Assembly (NCBI GenBank): GCA_026706075.1
Contig: JAPOZM010000122.1
Span: 62,001-126,000 of the forward strand
Length of the DNA stretch: 64,000 nt
Direction: 5' to 3'
From: Gemmatimonadaceae bacterium
Lineage (GTDB): Bacteria > Latescibacterota > UBA2968 > UBA8231
Made by a program: the position numbers and the translations under genes. Below the pieces are notes generated by a model. The model ran no database searches. It worked only from the letters and a program-made list of their open reading frames with translations, and was not told the DNA's origin. Shown here one piece after another: positions 33,972-42,580 of the stretch. Positions within the stretch are counted from its first letter, which is position 1. Each line of letters starts with the position of its first letter.

Positions 33972-36747
33972 CGTCCACCGATCGAAAGTCGGTCCGCCGC
34001 GAGGCGTCGAGCCGAAAGACGAAGAACCCCCCCAGGCCGATGCGGGCGCCCAGGCCCAAGCTGCCCTTCCAGTCCCCGAAGCGGTCGTTCCAGGCATTGC
34101 CGGCGTCTGCGAAGAGGGCGCCCCTCAGAGCGGAGAAGGCGATGCTGCCAAAGGGGAAACCGAGGACGAAGCGATCGAGCAGAGGATAGCGGAGCTCGTG
34201 GTTCAGCAGCACGAGGTTGCGCCCCCACAGGGACCGGAATCCGTACCCCCGTAAAGTCCAGCTGCCGCCCAGGGACCCGAACTCGGGCACGTCCCCGCGG
34301 CTGTGACGACCCATGTAGCGCACCGCCAGGCAGGTGCGCCGGGTGAGGCGCAGGTAGTGGCGGTAGTCGCCGTAGAGGGTGGTGTTGAACGGGCGCGAGC
34401 TGCGGACGTCGATCGTCTGGCCGGCGCCGAGGCTGAAGCGGGACCCCTCCATTGGTCCCGTGGGGATCCACAGGCTGTTGTCGTGGGTGAAGGTCAGGTG
34501 GTTCGACATGAGCCACCCCGTGAGCCGGCGGCCCTCGAACTGACGGTCGATGTCGGCGTGGCGGGCCGAGAACCGGAGATCGAGGCGGTCGTGGCGGTTG
34601 AAGGGGTAGCTCAGCTCTGCCCACCCGCCGGTGCGCTTCTCGCGGACCGCGCGCCCGAACCGGCCGCTGAGGCGGTCGTTCAGGTGGAACAGGCCCCAGT
34701 CGACGTTGAGCTGACGGGCCAGGTGCTGCCGGCCGAGGAGGAAGTTGAGCCCGTCGAGGATACCGCTCCGGGAGCCGGAGATGTGGGACAGGACGAAGTA
34801 GTAGCGCTCGTCGCCGAGGACGTCGCTCAGTCCTACCTGCACGCCGCCGGAGGTGCCGAAGACGGGGTCCTGGGAGATCTGGCTCTGGGCCACGTCGAGA
34901 GACAGCCGGCGCTTGTAGGTGCGGCCGCTGACCGCCGCCCGGTCCGGCAGCCCCGCCAGGATCCAGGGGTCCGTCCCCGCCGGGGGAAGGGCTGTGGAGT
35001 CGATGCCGGCGGGGTCGGGCCGCAGACGGTAGAGCTGGAACCCCCCGGCCTCGAACCCGGTGAGCAGCAACTCCTCCCCGTCCGGCATCCAGACGGGATC
35101 GAAGAGGCCCGTCAAGGTGCGCGTCAACGGCCGCCGGCCCACCGGCTCCATCACTCCGGCGGAGTCGCGCAGGGTCAGGGTGTGGAGGTCGAAGTATCCG
35201 CTGCGGTCGGAGCTGAAGGCGAGCCTCTCCCCCTCGGGGGACCAGGCCGGCTGCAGGTCCAGGTGCTCACCCGAGGTCAGGGGCCTCACACGGCCGCTGC
35301 CGAGATCGAGGGTGAAGAGGTGCTGCCAGCCGCCGTCCCCCGGAGCCGAGGCCCGGTCGGAGCTGAAGGCCAGCAGGTCGAGCCGGGGGTGCCAGTCGGG
35401 ATCGCTGTCGAGGCACTGATCGTCGGTCAGCTCCGTCAGGGCGCCGCTGGCAAGATCGAGCAGGAAGAGGTCGGTTGAGCCGCCGCGGCGGGCGCCGGCG
35501 AAGGCGATCCGGTCGCCCCGGGGAGACCAGGTCGGCGACGACAGGGCGACCAGCTCCTCGAAGGTGAACCGCTGCCGGCGCCGGCCCTGCTCCAGGTCCC
35601 ACAGGATCAGGTGGTCGCGGCCGTTGCGCTTGGCCACGAAGGCCAGCACCCCGCCGTCCGGCGACACGTCGAGACTGGTGCGCAGAGGATGGAGGGACTC
35701 GTACTCGGGATCGCGCTCGCCGGCCATCACCAGGCGGTGCCCGCCGCCGCCCACGCGGGACCGGGCGATGGTGGTGTAGCCCTGGTCGTTGCGGAAGAAC
35801 ACGCACGAGACAGAGTCGGCCGGCAGTTCGCGGCCGGAGGGCGGGGGGATGACCGCCGCCTTGAGATTGTAGCCAGTGCGCGTGAGCGGGTCCGCCAGGT
35901 GCCCCGGTGGGTCGCCCTCCTCGATATCGGGCAGGTAGTCCTTCTGCATGCGGTAGACCCAGGCCGCGTCGAGATCGGCCAGACTCTCGCCGGTAGTGGC
36001 CTCGAAGACGCGGCCGAAATCCTCCCCGCGCCACCAGTTGTCCAGCAGCCGGGCGAATATGTCCTCGCCGTAGCGCTCGGCCATGAGGTGGCAGATCGAC
36101 TCGCCCTCCTTGTACATCTGGAAGGTGCCGTGAATCCGATGCATCCGGGCGATCGGGGCGAAGCGGCCGCTGAACATGGCGTCGCGCAGAATCATGTGGG
36201 CATAGCTGTCCTGCGGGCCGGAGAGATACTCGGCGAGCCCCTCGGAGAACCAGAGGGGGCCGAACCAGACGTCCGTGGCGCCGCGGTCGCGCAGGACCGT
36301 GCGGATGCGGTCGAACATGAAGACGTGGACCAACTCGTGGTGCAGGACGCGCTCGAAGTCGGCGTAGGAGCCGCTCAGGGGAAGGGCCACCCGCCCCTTG
36401 AGGAACTCCGTGAACCCGGCCACCCCCTCCGGGAGCAGGCCCGGCATGATGTTGGTCTGCTCGAAGTAGACGTGGGACGAGTAGACGATGAGCGGCACCC
36501 GGCGGCGCACGGTGTGGCCGAGGCGGCGCTCCAGGTCGCGGAAGCCCTCCTCCGCCATGCGCGCCGCGATCGAGGCCAGCTCCTCCTCCTCCGGATAGAA
36601 GTAGACATCGAAGTGCTCGGTCTCCATCCGCTGCCAGGCCAACTCCTCGTGCTGGACCTTGTTCTTGCCGAAGCGGTAGGGCTGGGCCCCGGCCGCTGCC
36701 GCCGCCAGCAGAACCGACGCCAGCAGAGCCGGCAGAGCGCGGGACAC
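33931..36747 (-). CDS. Peptidase MA-like domain + TolB-like propeller + Omp85 barrel fusion
   Basis: This 938-residue exported protein has a signal peptide (1-21), then a gluzincin-type domain (about 35-280) with HELVH at 137-141 and a likely third zinc ligand E169 in WFSEGLAEYL. A TolB/PD40 beta-propeller follows (about 300-600; LDVSPDGGVLAFVAKRNG, PTWSPRGDRIAFAG, PAWSPEGERLAFSSDRSG), then a C-terminal barrel of BamA/TamA type (about 640-938) with GGSWTLRGYGFRS. It should sit in the outer membrane with the peptidase and propeller on one side. The start is GTG 36747, with AGGAGGG 7 bases before it, 2 bases after the SprT gene stop. A BamB-like propeller gene is directly downstream. Confidence 0.87.
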   Translation of the reverse strand: MSRALPALLASVLLAAAAAGAQPYRFGKNKVQHEELAWQRMETEHFDVYFYPEEEELASIAARMAEEGFRDLERRLGHTVRRRVPLIVYSSHVYFEQTNIMPGLLPEGVAGFTEFLKGRVALPLSGSYADFERVLHHELVHVFMFDRIRTVLRDRGATDVWFGPLWFSEGLAEYLSGPQDSYAHMILRDAMFSGRFAPIARMHRIHGTFQMYKEGESICHLMAERYGEDIFARLLDNWWRGEDFGRVFEATTGESLADLDAAWVYRMQKDYLPDIEEGDPPGHLADPLTRTGYNLKAAVIPPPSGRELPADSVSCVFFRNDQGYTTIARSRVGGGGHRLVMAGERDPEYESLHPLRTSLDVSPDGGVLAFVAKRNGRDHLILWDLEQGRRRQRFTFEELVALSSPTWSPRGDRIAFAGARRGGSTDLFLLDLASGALTELTDDQCLDSDPDWHPRLDLLAFSSDRASAPGDGGWQHLFTLDLGSGRVRPLTSGEHLDLQPAWSPEGERLAFSSDRSGYFDLHTLTLRDSAGVMEPVGRRPLTRTLTGLFDPVWMPDGEELLLTGFEAGGFQLYRLRPDPAGIDSTALPPAGTDPWILAGLPDRAAVSGRTYKRRLSLDVAQSQISQDPVFGTSGGVQVGLSDVLGDERYYFVLSHISGSRSGILDGLNFLLGRQHLARQLNVDWGLFHLNDRLSGRFGRAVREKRTGGWAELSYPFNRHDRLDLRFSARHADIDRQFEGRRLTGWLMSNHLTFTHDNSLWIPTGPMEGSRFSLGAGQTIDVRSSRPFNTTLYGDYRHYLRLTRRTCLAVRYMGRHSRGDVPEFGSLGGSWTLRGYGFRSLWGRNLVLLNHELRYPLLDRFVLGFPFGSIAFSALRGALFADAGNAWNDRFGDWKGSLGLGARIGLGGFFVFRLDASRRTDFRSVDGDTRWDFFFGWDY

Positions 36748-36749
36748 GG

Positions 36750-37826
36750 TCAGCCCTCCTGCAGGTAGCCGCCGAAGGCGCCGCCCCTGGCCAGGGGGCG
36801 CCGCAGGCGGATGCGCCGTCCCGCCTCGACCCCGTGATCGAAAGCCTCGCTGGCGGCCACGCCCGAGGACCGGCGGGTGACGACGCGCGGATTGTGATAC
36901 CGGTACCAGGCCTGGAGACGAGCGTCCCCCTTCCACACGAGCTCGCCGCTGGCGGCGCCCGCGCTGCGGCTGTGGTCCTTGCGGTCGAGCTGCTCGTGGA
37001 AGCCCTGCAGCAGGCCGGTCCAGTAGCCCATGCGATCGCGGCGGCCCGTGAGGCTCCGCCGCCGGCGGTAGTCGTCCCACAGGGAGCCCAGCACCTGCGC
37101 CAGGTATGCGTGCACGTACTCGGCCATGTCCACGTTCGCCGGGGTGCCGTAGACCTCCAGCACGGTGCCCTCCAGGTCGCGGTGGGCGGCGTAGCTGCGC
37201 GCCCACAGGACCTCGACGAAGAAGAAGTCGTTGAGGATCATGGCCAGCCACAGCTCCCAGGAGGCATGGCGGCCCTTGACCGGACCCAGCCGTCGGCGGG
37301 TGAAGGAGCGCTCGCCATCGGCCTCGACGAGGTCGACGTTGTACTTCAGCAGCAGCCAGCGGGCCTTCTCCATGGCCGCCCGGGCCTCGTTCTCGTTGGC
37401 CGACCCCGACAGCGAGAGCAGCTTCCTCACGCGGGACACGACGCCGGCCTCGGCGGCCTCCGGCCCCCCGCGGGTCCGGGAGGTCGCCCGAGGCTCGCAG
37501 CGCAATCGCCGGCAGGCCTCGCGGAAAGCCGGGCCGTGAGGCGGCTCTTCGCCGGCTCGCAGAACCTCGCTGGCGTACTGGTGAGCCATCTCGTGGCGCA
37601 GGGTCTCCATCACCTCGACCCAGGGGTCGTCGAGGATGTGGCGGCGGCCGATGGTGATCGTGCGCAGCACCGGGTCCCACGAGCCGAGCCGGCCGACGCC
37701 TTCGCCGAGACGGATCTGGGGTCGGCGCAGGGCCCGGCGCAGGTACTCGTGATCGTAGTGCTCCCACCATCGGTAGAGGGCGCGGACCCAGGCGCCGTTC
37801 AAGTCCCGGGAAGCGGAGGCGGACAT
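36750..37826 (-). CDS. SprT-like metallopeptidase domain fused to DUF2786
   Basis: This 358-residue cytoplasmic protein has an N-terminal SprT-like part (1-130) with a zinc motif HEMAH at 78-82 and a following HGPAFRE that supplies the third ligand. A DUF2786 region follows (about 130-330), starting RKLLSLSGSANENEARAAMEKA. The two halves occur together in some proteins of unknown role, often annotated only as DUF2786. SprT/Spartan proteases process DNA-protein crosslinks, so a DNA-repair link is possible but unproved. The gene lies 65 bases after dapF and 2 bases before the Omp85 fusion gene. Confidence 0.83.
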   Translation of the reverse strand: MSASASRDLNGAWVRALYRWWEHYDHEYLRRALRRPQIRLGEGVGRLGSWDPVLRTITIGRRHILDDPWVEVMETLRHEMAHQYASEVLRAGEEPPHGPAFREACRRLRCEPRATSRTRGGPEAAEAGVVSRVRKLLSLSGSANENEARAAMEKARWLLLKYNVDLVEADGERSFTRRRLGPVKGRHASWELWLAMILNDFFFVEVLWARSYAAHRDLEGTVLEVYGTPANVDMAEYVHAYLAQVLGSLWDDYRRRRSLTGRRDRMGYWTGLLQGFHEQLDRKDHSRSAGAASGELVWKGDARLQAWYRYHNPRVVTRRSSGVAASEAFDHGVEAGRRIRLRRPLARGGAFGGYLQEG

Positions 37827-37891
37827 GAGCCAGGGCGTTCGCCGGCGGGGGTCTCAGCGCCGCAGTCGGCGGCCACCGGCGCCGAGGCCCG

Positions 37892-38761
37892 TCAACGCAG
37901 GCTCTCGACGAACGCCGGGGCCAGGCGGCCGCTGGCCACTTCTTCCACGGCTCCGCGCATGGTCAGGCCGAAGCCCGGGTCCACGTCGATGTGGAGGGTG
38001 CCGCCCTCGGCCTTCACGGCCACCGGCGCATTCACCAGACCCAGGCGGACCGCGGCAGCGGCCGCGGCGCAGGAGGACGAGCCCGAGGCCAGGGTCTCGC
38101 CGGCACCGCGCTCCCAGATGAGGATGTGGAGCGAGCGGGGGCCGACAGGGGTGGCCAGTTGGACGTTGGTCCGGCGCGGGAAGATCTCGTGGTTCTCCAG
38201 GGCGGGTCCCAAGGTGAGCAGCTCCTCCCGCGTCCAGGGCTGCCCACGGCCCCGGAAGAGGACGCAATGGGGGTTGCCGACGCTGACCCCGGTGAAGCGC
38301 AGTTCCCGGCCCGCGGCCGTCACCGGCTGCTCGATGAGCTCCTCTACCGGCAGGCTGCAGGGCAGAGCCGAGGGGCGGAAGGTGGCGCCCCCCATCTCCA
38401 CGGTGGCGGCGCTGGCGTGCCCGGCGTCGTCGACGTGCAGCTCGATGGCCACCCGCCCGCCCCGGGTCTCCACCGTGAAGCGGCGGCGGCGCGTGCGGCG
38501 CGTGGCGTGGAGGTAACGGGCGAAGATGCGCAGGCCGTTTCCCGACTTCTCGGCCTCCGAGCCGTCGGGGTTGTAGATGCGCACGCCGAAGTCGGCTGTC
38601 CGCGACGGCGCCAGGGCGAGGATGCCGTCGCTGCCGACGCCCCGGTGGCGGTCGCAGATGGCCCGGATCCGCCGCGGCGTGAGGGGGATGTCGAGCTCGG
38701 CCGGGTCCAGGGCGACATAGTCGTTGCCCAGGCCGTGGCCCTTGAAGAAGCCGTTCCTCAT
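37892..38761 (-). CDS. dapF: DapF family protein with both catalytic cysteines replaced by serine
   Basis: This 289-residue protein has the DapF two-domain fold with N-terminal F-KGHGLGNDY, RHRGVGSDG, YNPDGSEAEKSGNG, SVGNPHC and the C-terminal GAGETLASGSSSC. Diaminopimelate epimerase uses two cysteines (E. coli C73 and C217) as acid and base; here both are Ser (S73 and S226, TCG codons). All other binding motifs are kept. It may be an altered racemase, an epimerase working with serine, or another member of the superfamily; a second dapF could exist elsewhere. The symbol reflects homology only. Confidence 0.85.
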   Translation of the reverse strand: MRNGFFKGHGLGNDYVALDPAELDIPLTPRRIRAICDRHRGVGSDGILALAPSRTADFGVRIYNPDGSEAEKSGNGLRIFARYLHATRRTRRRRFTVETRGGRVAIELHVDDAGHASAATVEMGGATFRPSALPCSLPVEELIEQPVTAAGRELRFTGVSVGNPHCVLFRGRGQPWTREELLTLGPALENHEIFPRRTNVQLATPVGPRSLHILIWERGAGETLASGSSSCAAAAAAVRLGLVNAPVAVKAEGGTLHIDVDPGFGLTMRGAVEEVASGRLAPAFVESLR

Positions 38762-38783
38762 CCTCTGCCGGCTCGACGGCGCC

Positions 38784-39431
38784 TCAGAAGCGCAGTCTCA
38801 GCTCGGCCAGCCGAAGGGGACGGTACCTCGCCGCGGCCTCGTCGAGGAGAGGCTCCGGCTCCCGCCCCTCGTGGACGGCGTTGGCCGCCCGCACCTGGTC
38901 CCGCAGGTGGAGCAGGGAGGCGACCTTGGTCCAGGCGAGCAGGGGGATCCACCCCGCCGCTCCGCTCCGCCCGGTGGCCCACGCCGTAGCGCCCGCGATG
39001 GCCGTGACCCCGACCATGGCGTACCCCTGGCCGAACTCGCCGGCGTAGAAGTAGCCGAACCCCGGCAGCACGGCCTCGATGGCGAGGGCGAGGCCCGTCC
39101 ACTTCGGAGGCCGGTACGGCGCCATCTGCCGAGGTATCCGGTGGACGCCGATCTCGCGGACCGAGCGGATGTGGGCCAGCGGATAGGCGGCGGTCCGAAC
39201 CTGCAGGGGGCCGATGACCTCCTGCACGCTCACCGTGTCGGCGCCCAGGGCCTCCACGCGGACCTGCCGCATGGCCCCGGCCTCGAGGGTGATCTCCCCC
39301 CAGAGCCCCTCGCTCTGCAGCCGCTCCAAGACCGGACGCACCTCGTTCTCCCCGAAGGCAGCCGGGACGCCGAGGGCGAGGGCCAGGAGGCCGCCGCAGA
39401 TCGCGGATCGAATCCCTTCCATTCCGTTCAT
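38784..39431 (-). CDS. Exported small membrane protein with a glycine-rich TM pair
   Basis: This 215-residue protein has a signal peptide (about 1-27), a soluble region of beta character (QVRVEALGADTVSVQEVIG, an SH3-like strand pattern) and a hydrophobic hairpin LPGFGYFYAGEFGQGYAMVGV. That hairpin resembles DUF5683 and TM2-like proteins. The start at 39431 has GGAGG 5 bases before it; two upstream ATGs lack such a site. It is first in the leftward string leading to dapF. It may be related to the protein at 32264-32773, but the similarity I can see is weak. Confidence 0.7.
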   Translation of the reverse strand: MNGMEGIRSAICGGLLALALGVPAAFGENEVRPVLERLQSEGLWGEITLEAGAMRQVRVEALGADTVSVQEVIGPLQVRTAAYPLAHIRSVREIGVHRIPRQMAPYRPPKWTGLALAIEAVLPGFGYFYAGEFGQGYAMVGVTAIAGATAWATGRSGAAGWIPLLAWTKVASLLHLRDQVRAANAVHEGREPEPLLDEAAARYRPLRLAELRLRF

Positions 39432-39455
39432 ATGGCCTCCCTTTTCCATCATTCG

Positions 39456-39485
39456 AGTTTACGGGCTGCCCCGCGAAGGGTGCAA
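39456..39485 (-). promoter_or_regulatory. Candidate promoter of the long leftward operon
   Basis: On the minus strand TTGCAC (39485-39480) and TAAACT (39461-39456) are separated by 18 bases. Transcription would start near 39449, about 18 bases before the start codon at 39431. The -10 hexamer is identical to that of the ssb promoter. Confidence 0.5.
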
Positions 39486-39566
39486 GTCGAGGACCGCCTC
39501 CCGACGGTTCGTCATGACCCGCGGACCCGCTGTCTCCCCCTCCCGCCCCTGCCTATCTTGCCCCGG

Positions 39567-41318
39567 ATGGAGGATTCCGGCAGCGCCAGCCCCCCCGACA
39601 ACGGCCGCATCGTCCACTTCCTCAAGCGCCAGGCGGCGCTCATGGAGCTGGCGGGGCTCAACGCCTTCCGCGTTCGCGCCTTCGACAACGCGGCGCGCAT
39701 GCTCGAGGAGTCGGAGGTCGACATCGCCGAGATGTCGGGCGCCGGCACCCTCACCGGGATCGACGGCATCGGCAAGGGGGTGGCGGCCTTCATCGAGGAG
39801 TACATCGACCGCGGCACGACAGGGGCCTACGAGGCGCTCACCGAGGAGGTACCGGAGACGCTCCTCGACCTCCTGCGCATCCCCGGCCTGGGCCAGAAGA
39901 AGGTGAAGGCCCTGTACGAAACCCTCGGTATCAGCACCCTGGGGGAGCTGGAAGCCGCCTGCCGCAATGGCCGGCTGCGGGAGTTGCCGGGCTTCGGCGA
40001 GCGCAGCCAGGAGAACCTCCTCCGGGCCATCGAGGGGCTGGGCCGGTATCGGGGCCGCTATCGCTACGATCAGGCCATGGCCGACGCCCGGGGCCTGCTG
40101 CAGGCGTTGCAGGCCCATCCGCGAACGATCCGGTCAAGCCTCGCCGGCAGCCTGCGCCGCCGCCGGGAGGTGGTGAAGGACATCGACATCGTCCTCAGCA
40201 CGGACGCCCCCGGCGAGGTGGGCGCCCTCTTCGCGGGTCGGCCCGGCGTCGAGGTGATAGCCCGGGGGGAGCGGAAGGTCTCGGTGCGCCTCGAGAGCGG
40301 CCTGCAGGCCGACCTGCGGCTCGTCGACGACGCCCGCTTCCCCTCCCTCCTGCACCACTTCACCGGCAGCCGGGACCACAACGTGGCCATGCGGTCCCGC
40401 GCCCTGGCCCGCGGCATGCATCTCAACGAGTACGGCCTCTTCCACGGGCGGGAGGGCGACGGCGATCCCGTGCCCTGCGAGGACGAGGCCGACCTCTTCC
40501 GGGCCCTCGGCCTCGGCTACGTGCCGCCGGAGCTGCGGGAGGGACTCGGCGAGGTGGAAGCGGCGGCGGCCGGAGAGCTGCCGCGCCTGCTGAAGGCAGG
40601 GGACGTGCGAGGCCTGCTGCACGTCCACACGCGCGCCTCCGACGGCGCCGATACCCTGGAGGAGATGGTCGACGGCGCGCGCCGTCGAGGCCACGAGTAC
40701 GTCGCCATCTGCGATCACTCGAAGTCAGCCGGCTATGTCTACGGAATGACGGCAGCCGACGTGGAGGTCCAGCATCGCGAGATCGACGCCCTGCAGGCGG
40801 AGCGGCCGGACATCTGCATCCTCAAGGGCATCGAATCCGAGGTGCGAGAGGACGGCTCCCTGGACTACGACGACGACTTCCTCGAACGCTTCGATCTCGT
40901 CGTGGCGGCGGTGCATGACCCCATGGGCATGGACGAAGCCGAGCTGACCCGCCGCGTGGTGCGGGCGGTGGAACAACCGGCCACCTCGGTCCTCGCCCAC
41001 CCCAGCGGCCGGATCCTGCTGGAGCGCGACGGCTTCCCTTTCGACATGGAGGAGGTCCTGGCCGCCGCTGCCGCCCACGGCGTGGCCCTGGAGTTGAACG
41101 CCCATCCCGCCCGCCTCGATCTCGACTGGCGCTGGCTGCGCCGGGCCCGCCAGCTCGGCGCGCCCATCGCCGTCAACACCGACGCCCACCGGATCGCCGA
41201 CCTCGACAACCTCGACCTCGGCATCGGCATCGCCCGCAAGGGCTGGCTCACGGCAGCGGACGTCATCAACGCCCGGTCCGTCGACGACCTGCGGAGCTGG
41301 GCTCGGCGCAGGGACTGA
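39567..41318 (+). CDS. polX: DNA polymerase/3'-5' exonuclease PolX
   Basis: This 583-residue protein has the bacterial PolX layout: an N-terminal helical 8-kDa-like domain (1-90), helix-hairpin-helix segments (IPGLGQKKVKALYE, LPGFGERSQENLL), and a nucleotidyltransferase palm with VVKDIDIVLS (catalytic Asp pair) and ADLRLV. The C-terminal PHP domain (about 350-575) has HVHTRASDG, CDHSK, VLAHPSGR and NTDAH. It does gap-filling repair and exonucleolytic trimming. ATG 39567 lies 8 bases after a TATCTT hexamer, so the message may be nearly leaderless. The upstream open frame is antisense to the divergent gene. Confidence 0.94.
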   Translation: MEDSGSASPPDNGRIVHFLKRQAALMELAGLNAFRVRAFDNAARMLEESEVDIAEMSGAGTLTGIDGIGKGVAAFIEEYIDRGTTGAYEALTEEVPETLLDLLRIPGLGQKKVKALYETLGISTLGELEAACRNGRLRELPGFGERSQENLLRAIEGLGRYRGRYRYDQAMADARGLLQALQAHPRTIRSSLAGSLRRRREVVKDIDIVLSTDAPGEVGALFAGRPGVEVIARGERKVSVRLESGLQADLRLVDDARFPSLLHHFTGSRDHNVAMRSRALARGMHLNEYGLFHGREGDGDPVPCEDEADLFRALGLGYVPPELREGLGEVEAAAAGELPRLLKAGDVRGLLHVHTRASDGADTLEEMVDGARRRGHEYVAICDHSKSAGYVYGMTAADVEVQHREIDALQAERPDICILKGIESEVREDGSLDYDDDFLERFDLVVAAVHDPMGMDEAELTRRVVRAVEQPATSVLAHPSGRILLERDGFPFDMEEVLAAAAAHGVALELNAHPARLDLDWRWLRRARQLGAPIAVNTDAHRIADLDNLDLGIGIARKGWLTAADVINARSVDDLRSWARRRD

Positions 41319-41340
41319 GGGGCGACCCCGGGGCGACCCC
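41319..41340. repeat. Perfect 2 x 11-bp tandem repeat after polX
   Basis: GGGGCGACCCC occurs twice head to tail directly after the polX stop. Each copy can pair its four G with its four C, so the RNA would form strong short hairpins that could halt or protect the transcript end. The remaining 250 bases to the next gene show no ORF or motif I can support. Confidence 0.45.
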
Positions 41341-41591
41341 GCGGGCTCGGAAAGCGGACTTCTCCACGTCGAGGGAGAGGAGAGGGGTGGTGAGGGCCGA
41401 GCGACATCCACCTCGCCGAGACCTGCGCCACGATGCCCGCCGCCTGGGTATCGGGCCTCTGCTCTTCCGCATCCGGCCTCCTGCTACATCGGCGTAGGCC
41501 CGGTGGGCGAAGGCAGATCGGTGACTACGCCGCGCGCAAGGGCATCACCTACGCCCCCGCCCAGCCGGCCCCGGGAGCCGCACCGCCGCCG

Positions 41592-42512
41592 TCACTCCAC
41601 GGCCTCCGGAGACCTCTTCAGCCACGAAGGCAGGCGAATGTCCTCCGACAGACGCCAGGCCGTCAGGTAGAGGCTGGCGGTGAAGGCCACGGCCAACCGG
41701 CCCCGCTCCTCGGCGAAGGCCCGGGCCGGCTCACTCACCGGGTCGAGACCGCCGGCCAACTCGTAGACCCGGTCCACCTGCCCGTTGCTCTCCAGGACCT
41801 GATCCCGCACGGCGGCGAACAGCTCCCCCTCCAAGGGGGCCGGCTCCACCCCCTCCCCCAACTCCGCGGCGGTCAGGCCGATGCGCTCGATGAGGGAATC
41901 CACCTTCTCGTGGATGCCGGCGCCGGTCCGCGAGCCGTCCTCGCCGACGCGGCCGTTGTAGTGGATGGTGGCGTGCAGAGGCTGGACGATGTCCTCGGCG
42001 TAGTGGCCGAGGAAGCCGGCGTAGACCAGGCACTTGACCTGGATCACCCCGTTCTGCGGCCACTTGCGGTGCTCGGCGAAGGCCACTGCGAGACGCTCGA
42101 CGTACTCGGTGATGGCGTACGGGGCGAACCCGGCCTCGTCGGGTGCGATGCCCAGGGTGTGGCAAAGGGCGATGAAGTCGTAGCGCTGGTCGGGCAACTC
42201 CTCTCCCTGCAGGAGCTCGATGTCGGCGAAGTGCTCGGGATGCTCGCCGTGCCGGACGTGCGGGACCCGGCGGTTCTTGGCGACATCGGGGTCGAAGGAG
42301 ATGTGCGCCGCCGTCTCGGCTCCCTCGCGGAAGAAGGCGGGCACCTCCTGGGGCAGGGCCTGAACCGCCGCCCGGGTCAGCAGGCCGTGGGTGTCCCCCC
42401 ACCAGGCCGCAGCCGGCTGCGCCAGGGCCAGGACGGCCAGGGTCACACCCGCCGTCAGCAGGAACCCGCGCCGCGTTGACACCCCAGGAGGGCTCCATAT
42501 AGTAGATTCCAT
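41592..42512 (-). CDS. Tat-exported phospholipase C/P1-nuclease-like protein
   Basis: This 306-residue protein starts with a twin-arginine signal (STRRGFLLTAG near 12-22, hydrophobic core, AQPAAA cleavage). After cleavage the protein would begin WWGDTHGLL, placing a Trp and a His at the mature N-terminus as in the tri-zinc phospholipase C/P1 nuclease family. GHYAEDIVQPLHATIHYNG (about 175) and GIHEKVDS carry further ligand positions. It could cleave phospholipids or single-stranded nucleic acid in the periplasm. I keep the first ATG, which has GAGG 8 bases upstream; a GTG at codon 11 would also give a proper Tat signal. Confidence 0.8.
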   Translation of the reverse strand: MESTIWSPPGVSTRRGFLLTAGVTLAVLALAQPAAAWWGDTHGLLTRAAVQALPQEVPAFFREGAETAAHISFDPDVAKNRRVPHVRHGEHPEHFADIELLQGEELPDQRYDFIALCHTLGIAPDEAGFAPYAITEYVERLAVAFAEHRKWPQNGVIQVKCLVYAGFLGHYAEDIVQPLHATIHYNGRVGEDGSRTGAGIHEKVDSLIERIGLTAAELGEGVEPAPLEGELFAAVRDQVLESNGQVDRVYELAGGLDPVSEPARAFAEERGRLAVAFTASLYLTAWRLSEDIRLPSWLKRSPEAVE

Positions 42513-42580
42513 CGTACTTGCCTCACCCTTCCGGCCGCGGAAACTGCGGCCATCCCCTTCTGCCAGAGGAGTTACGGACC

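Noticed and set aside
37892..38761. Possible selenocysteine or recoding at the DapF cysteine sites
   Set aside because: Both codons are TCG (serine), not TGA, and no recoding element is seen.
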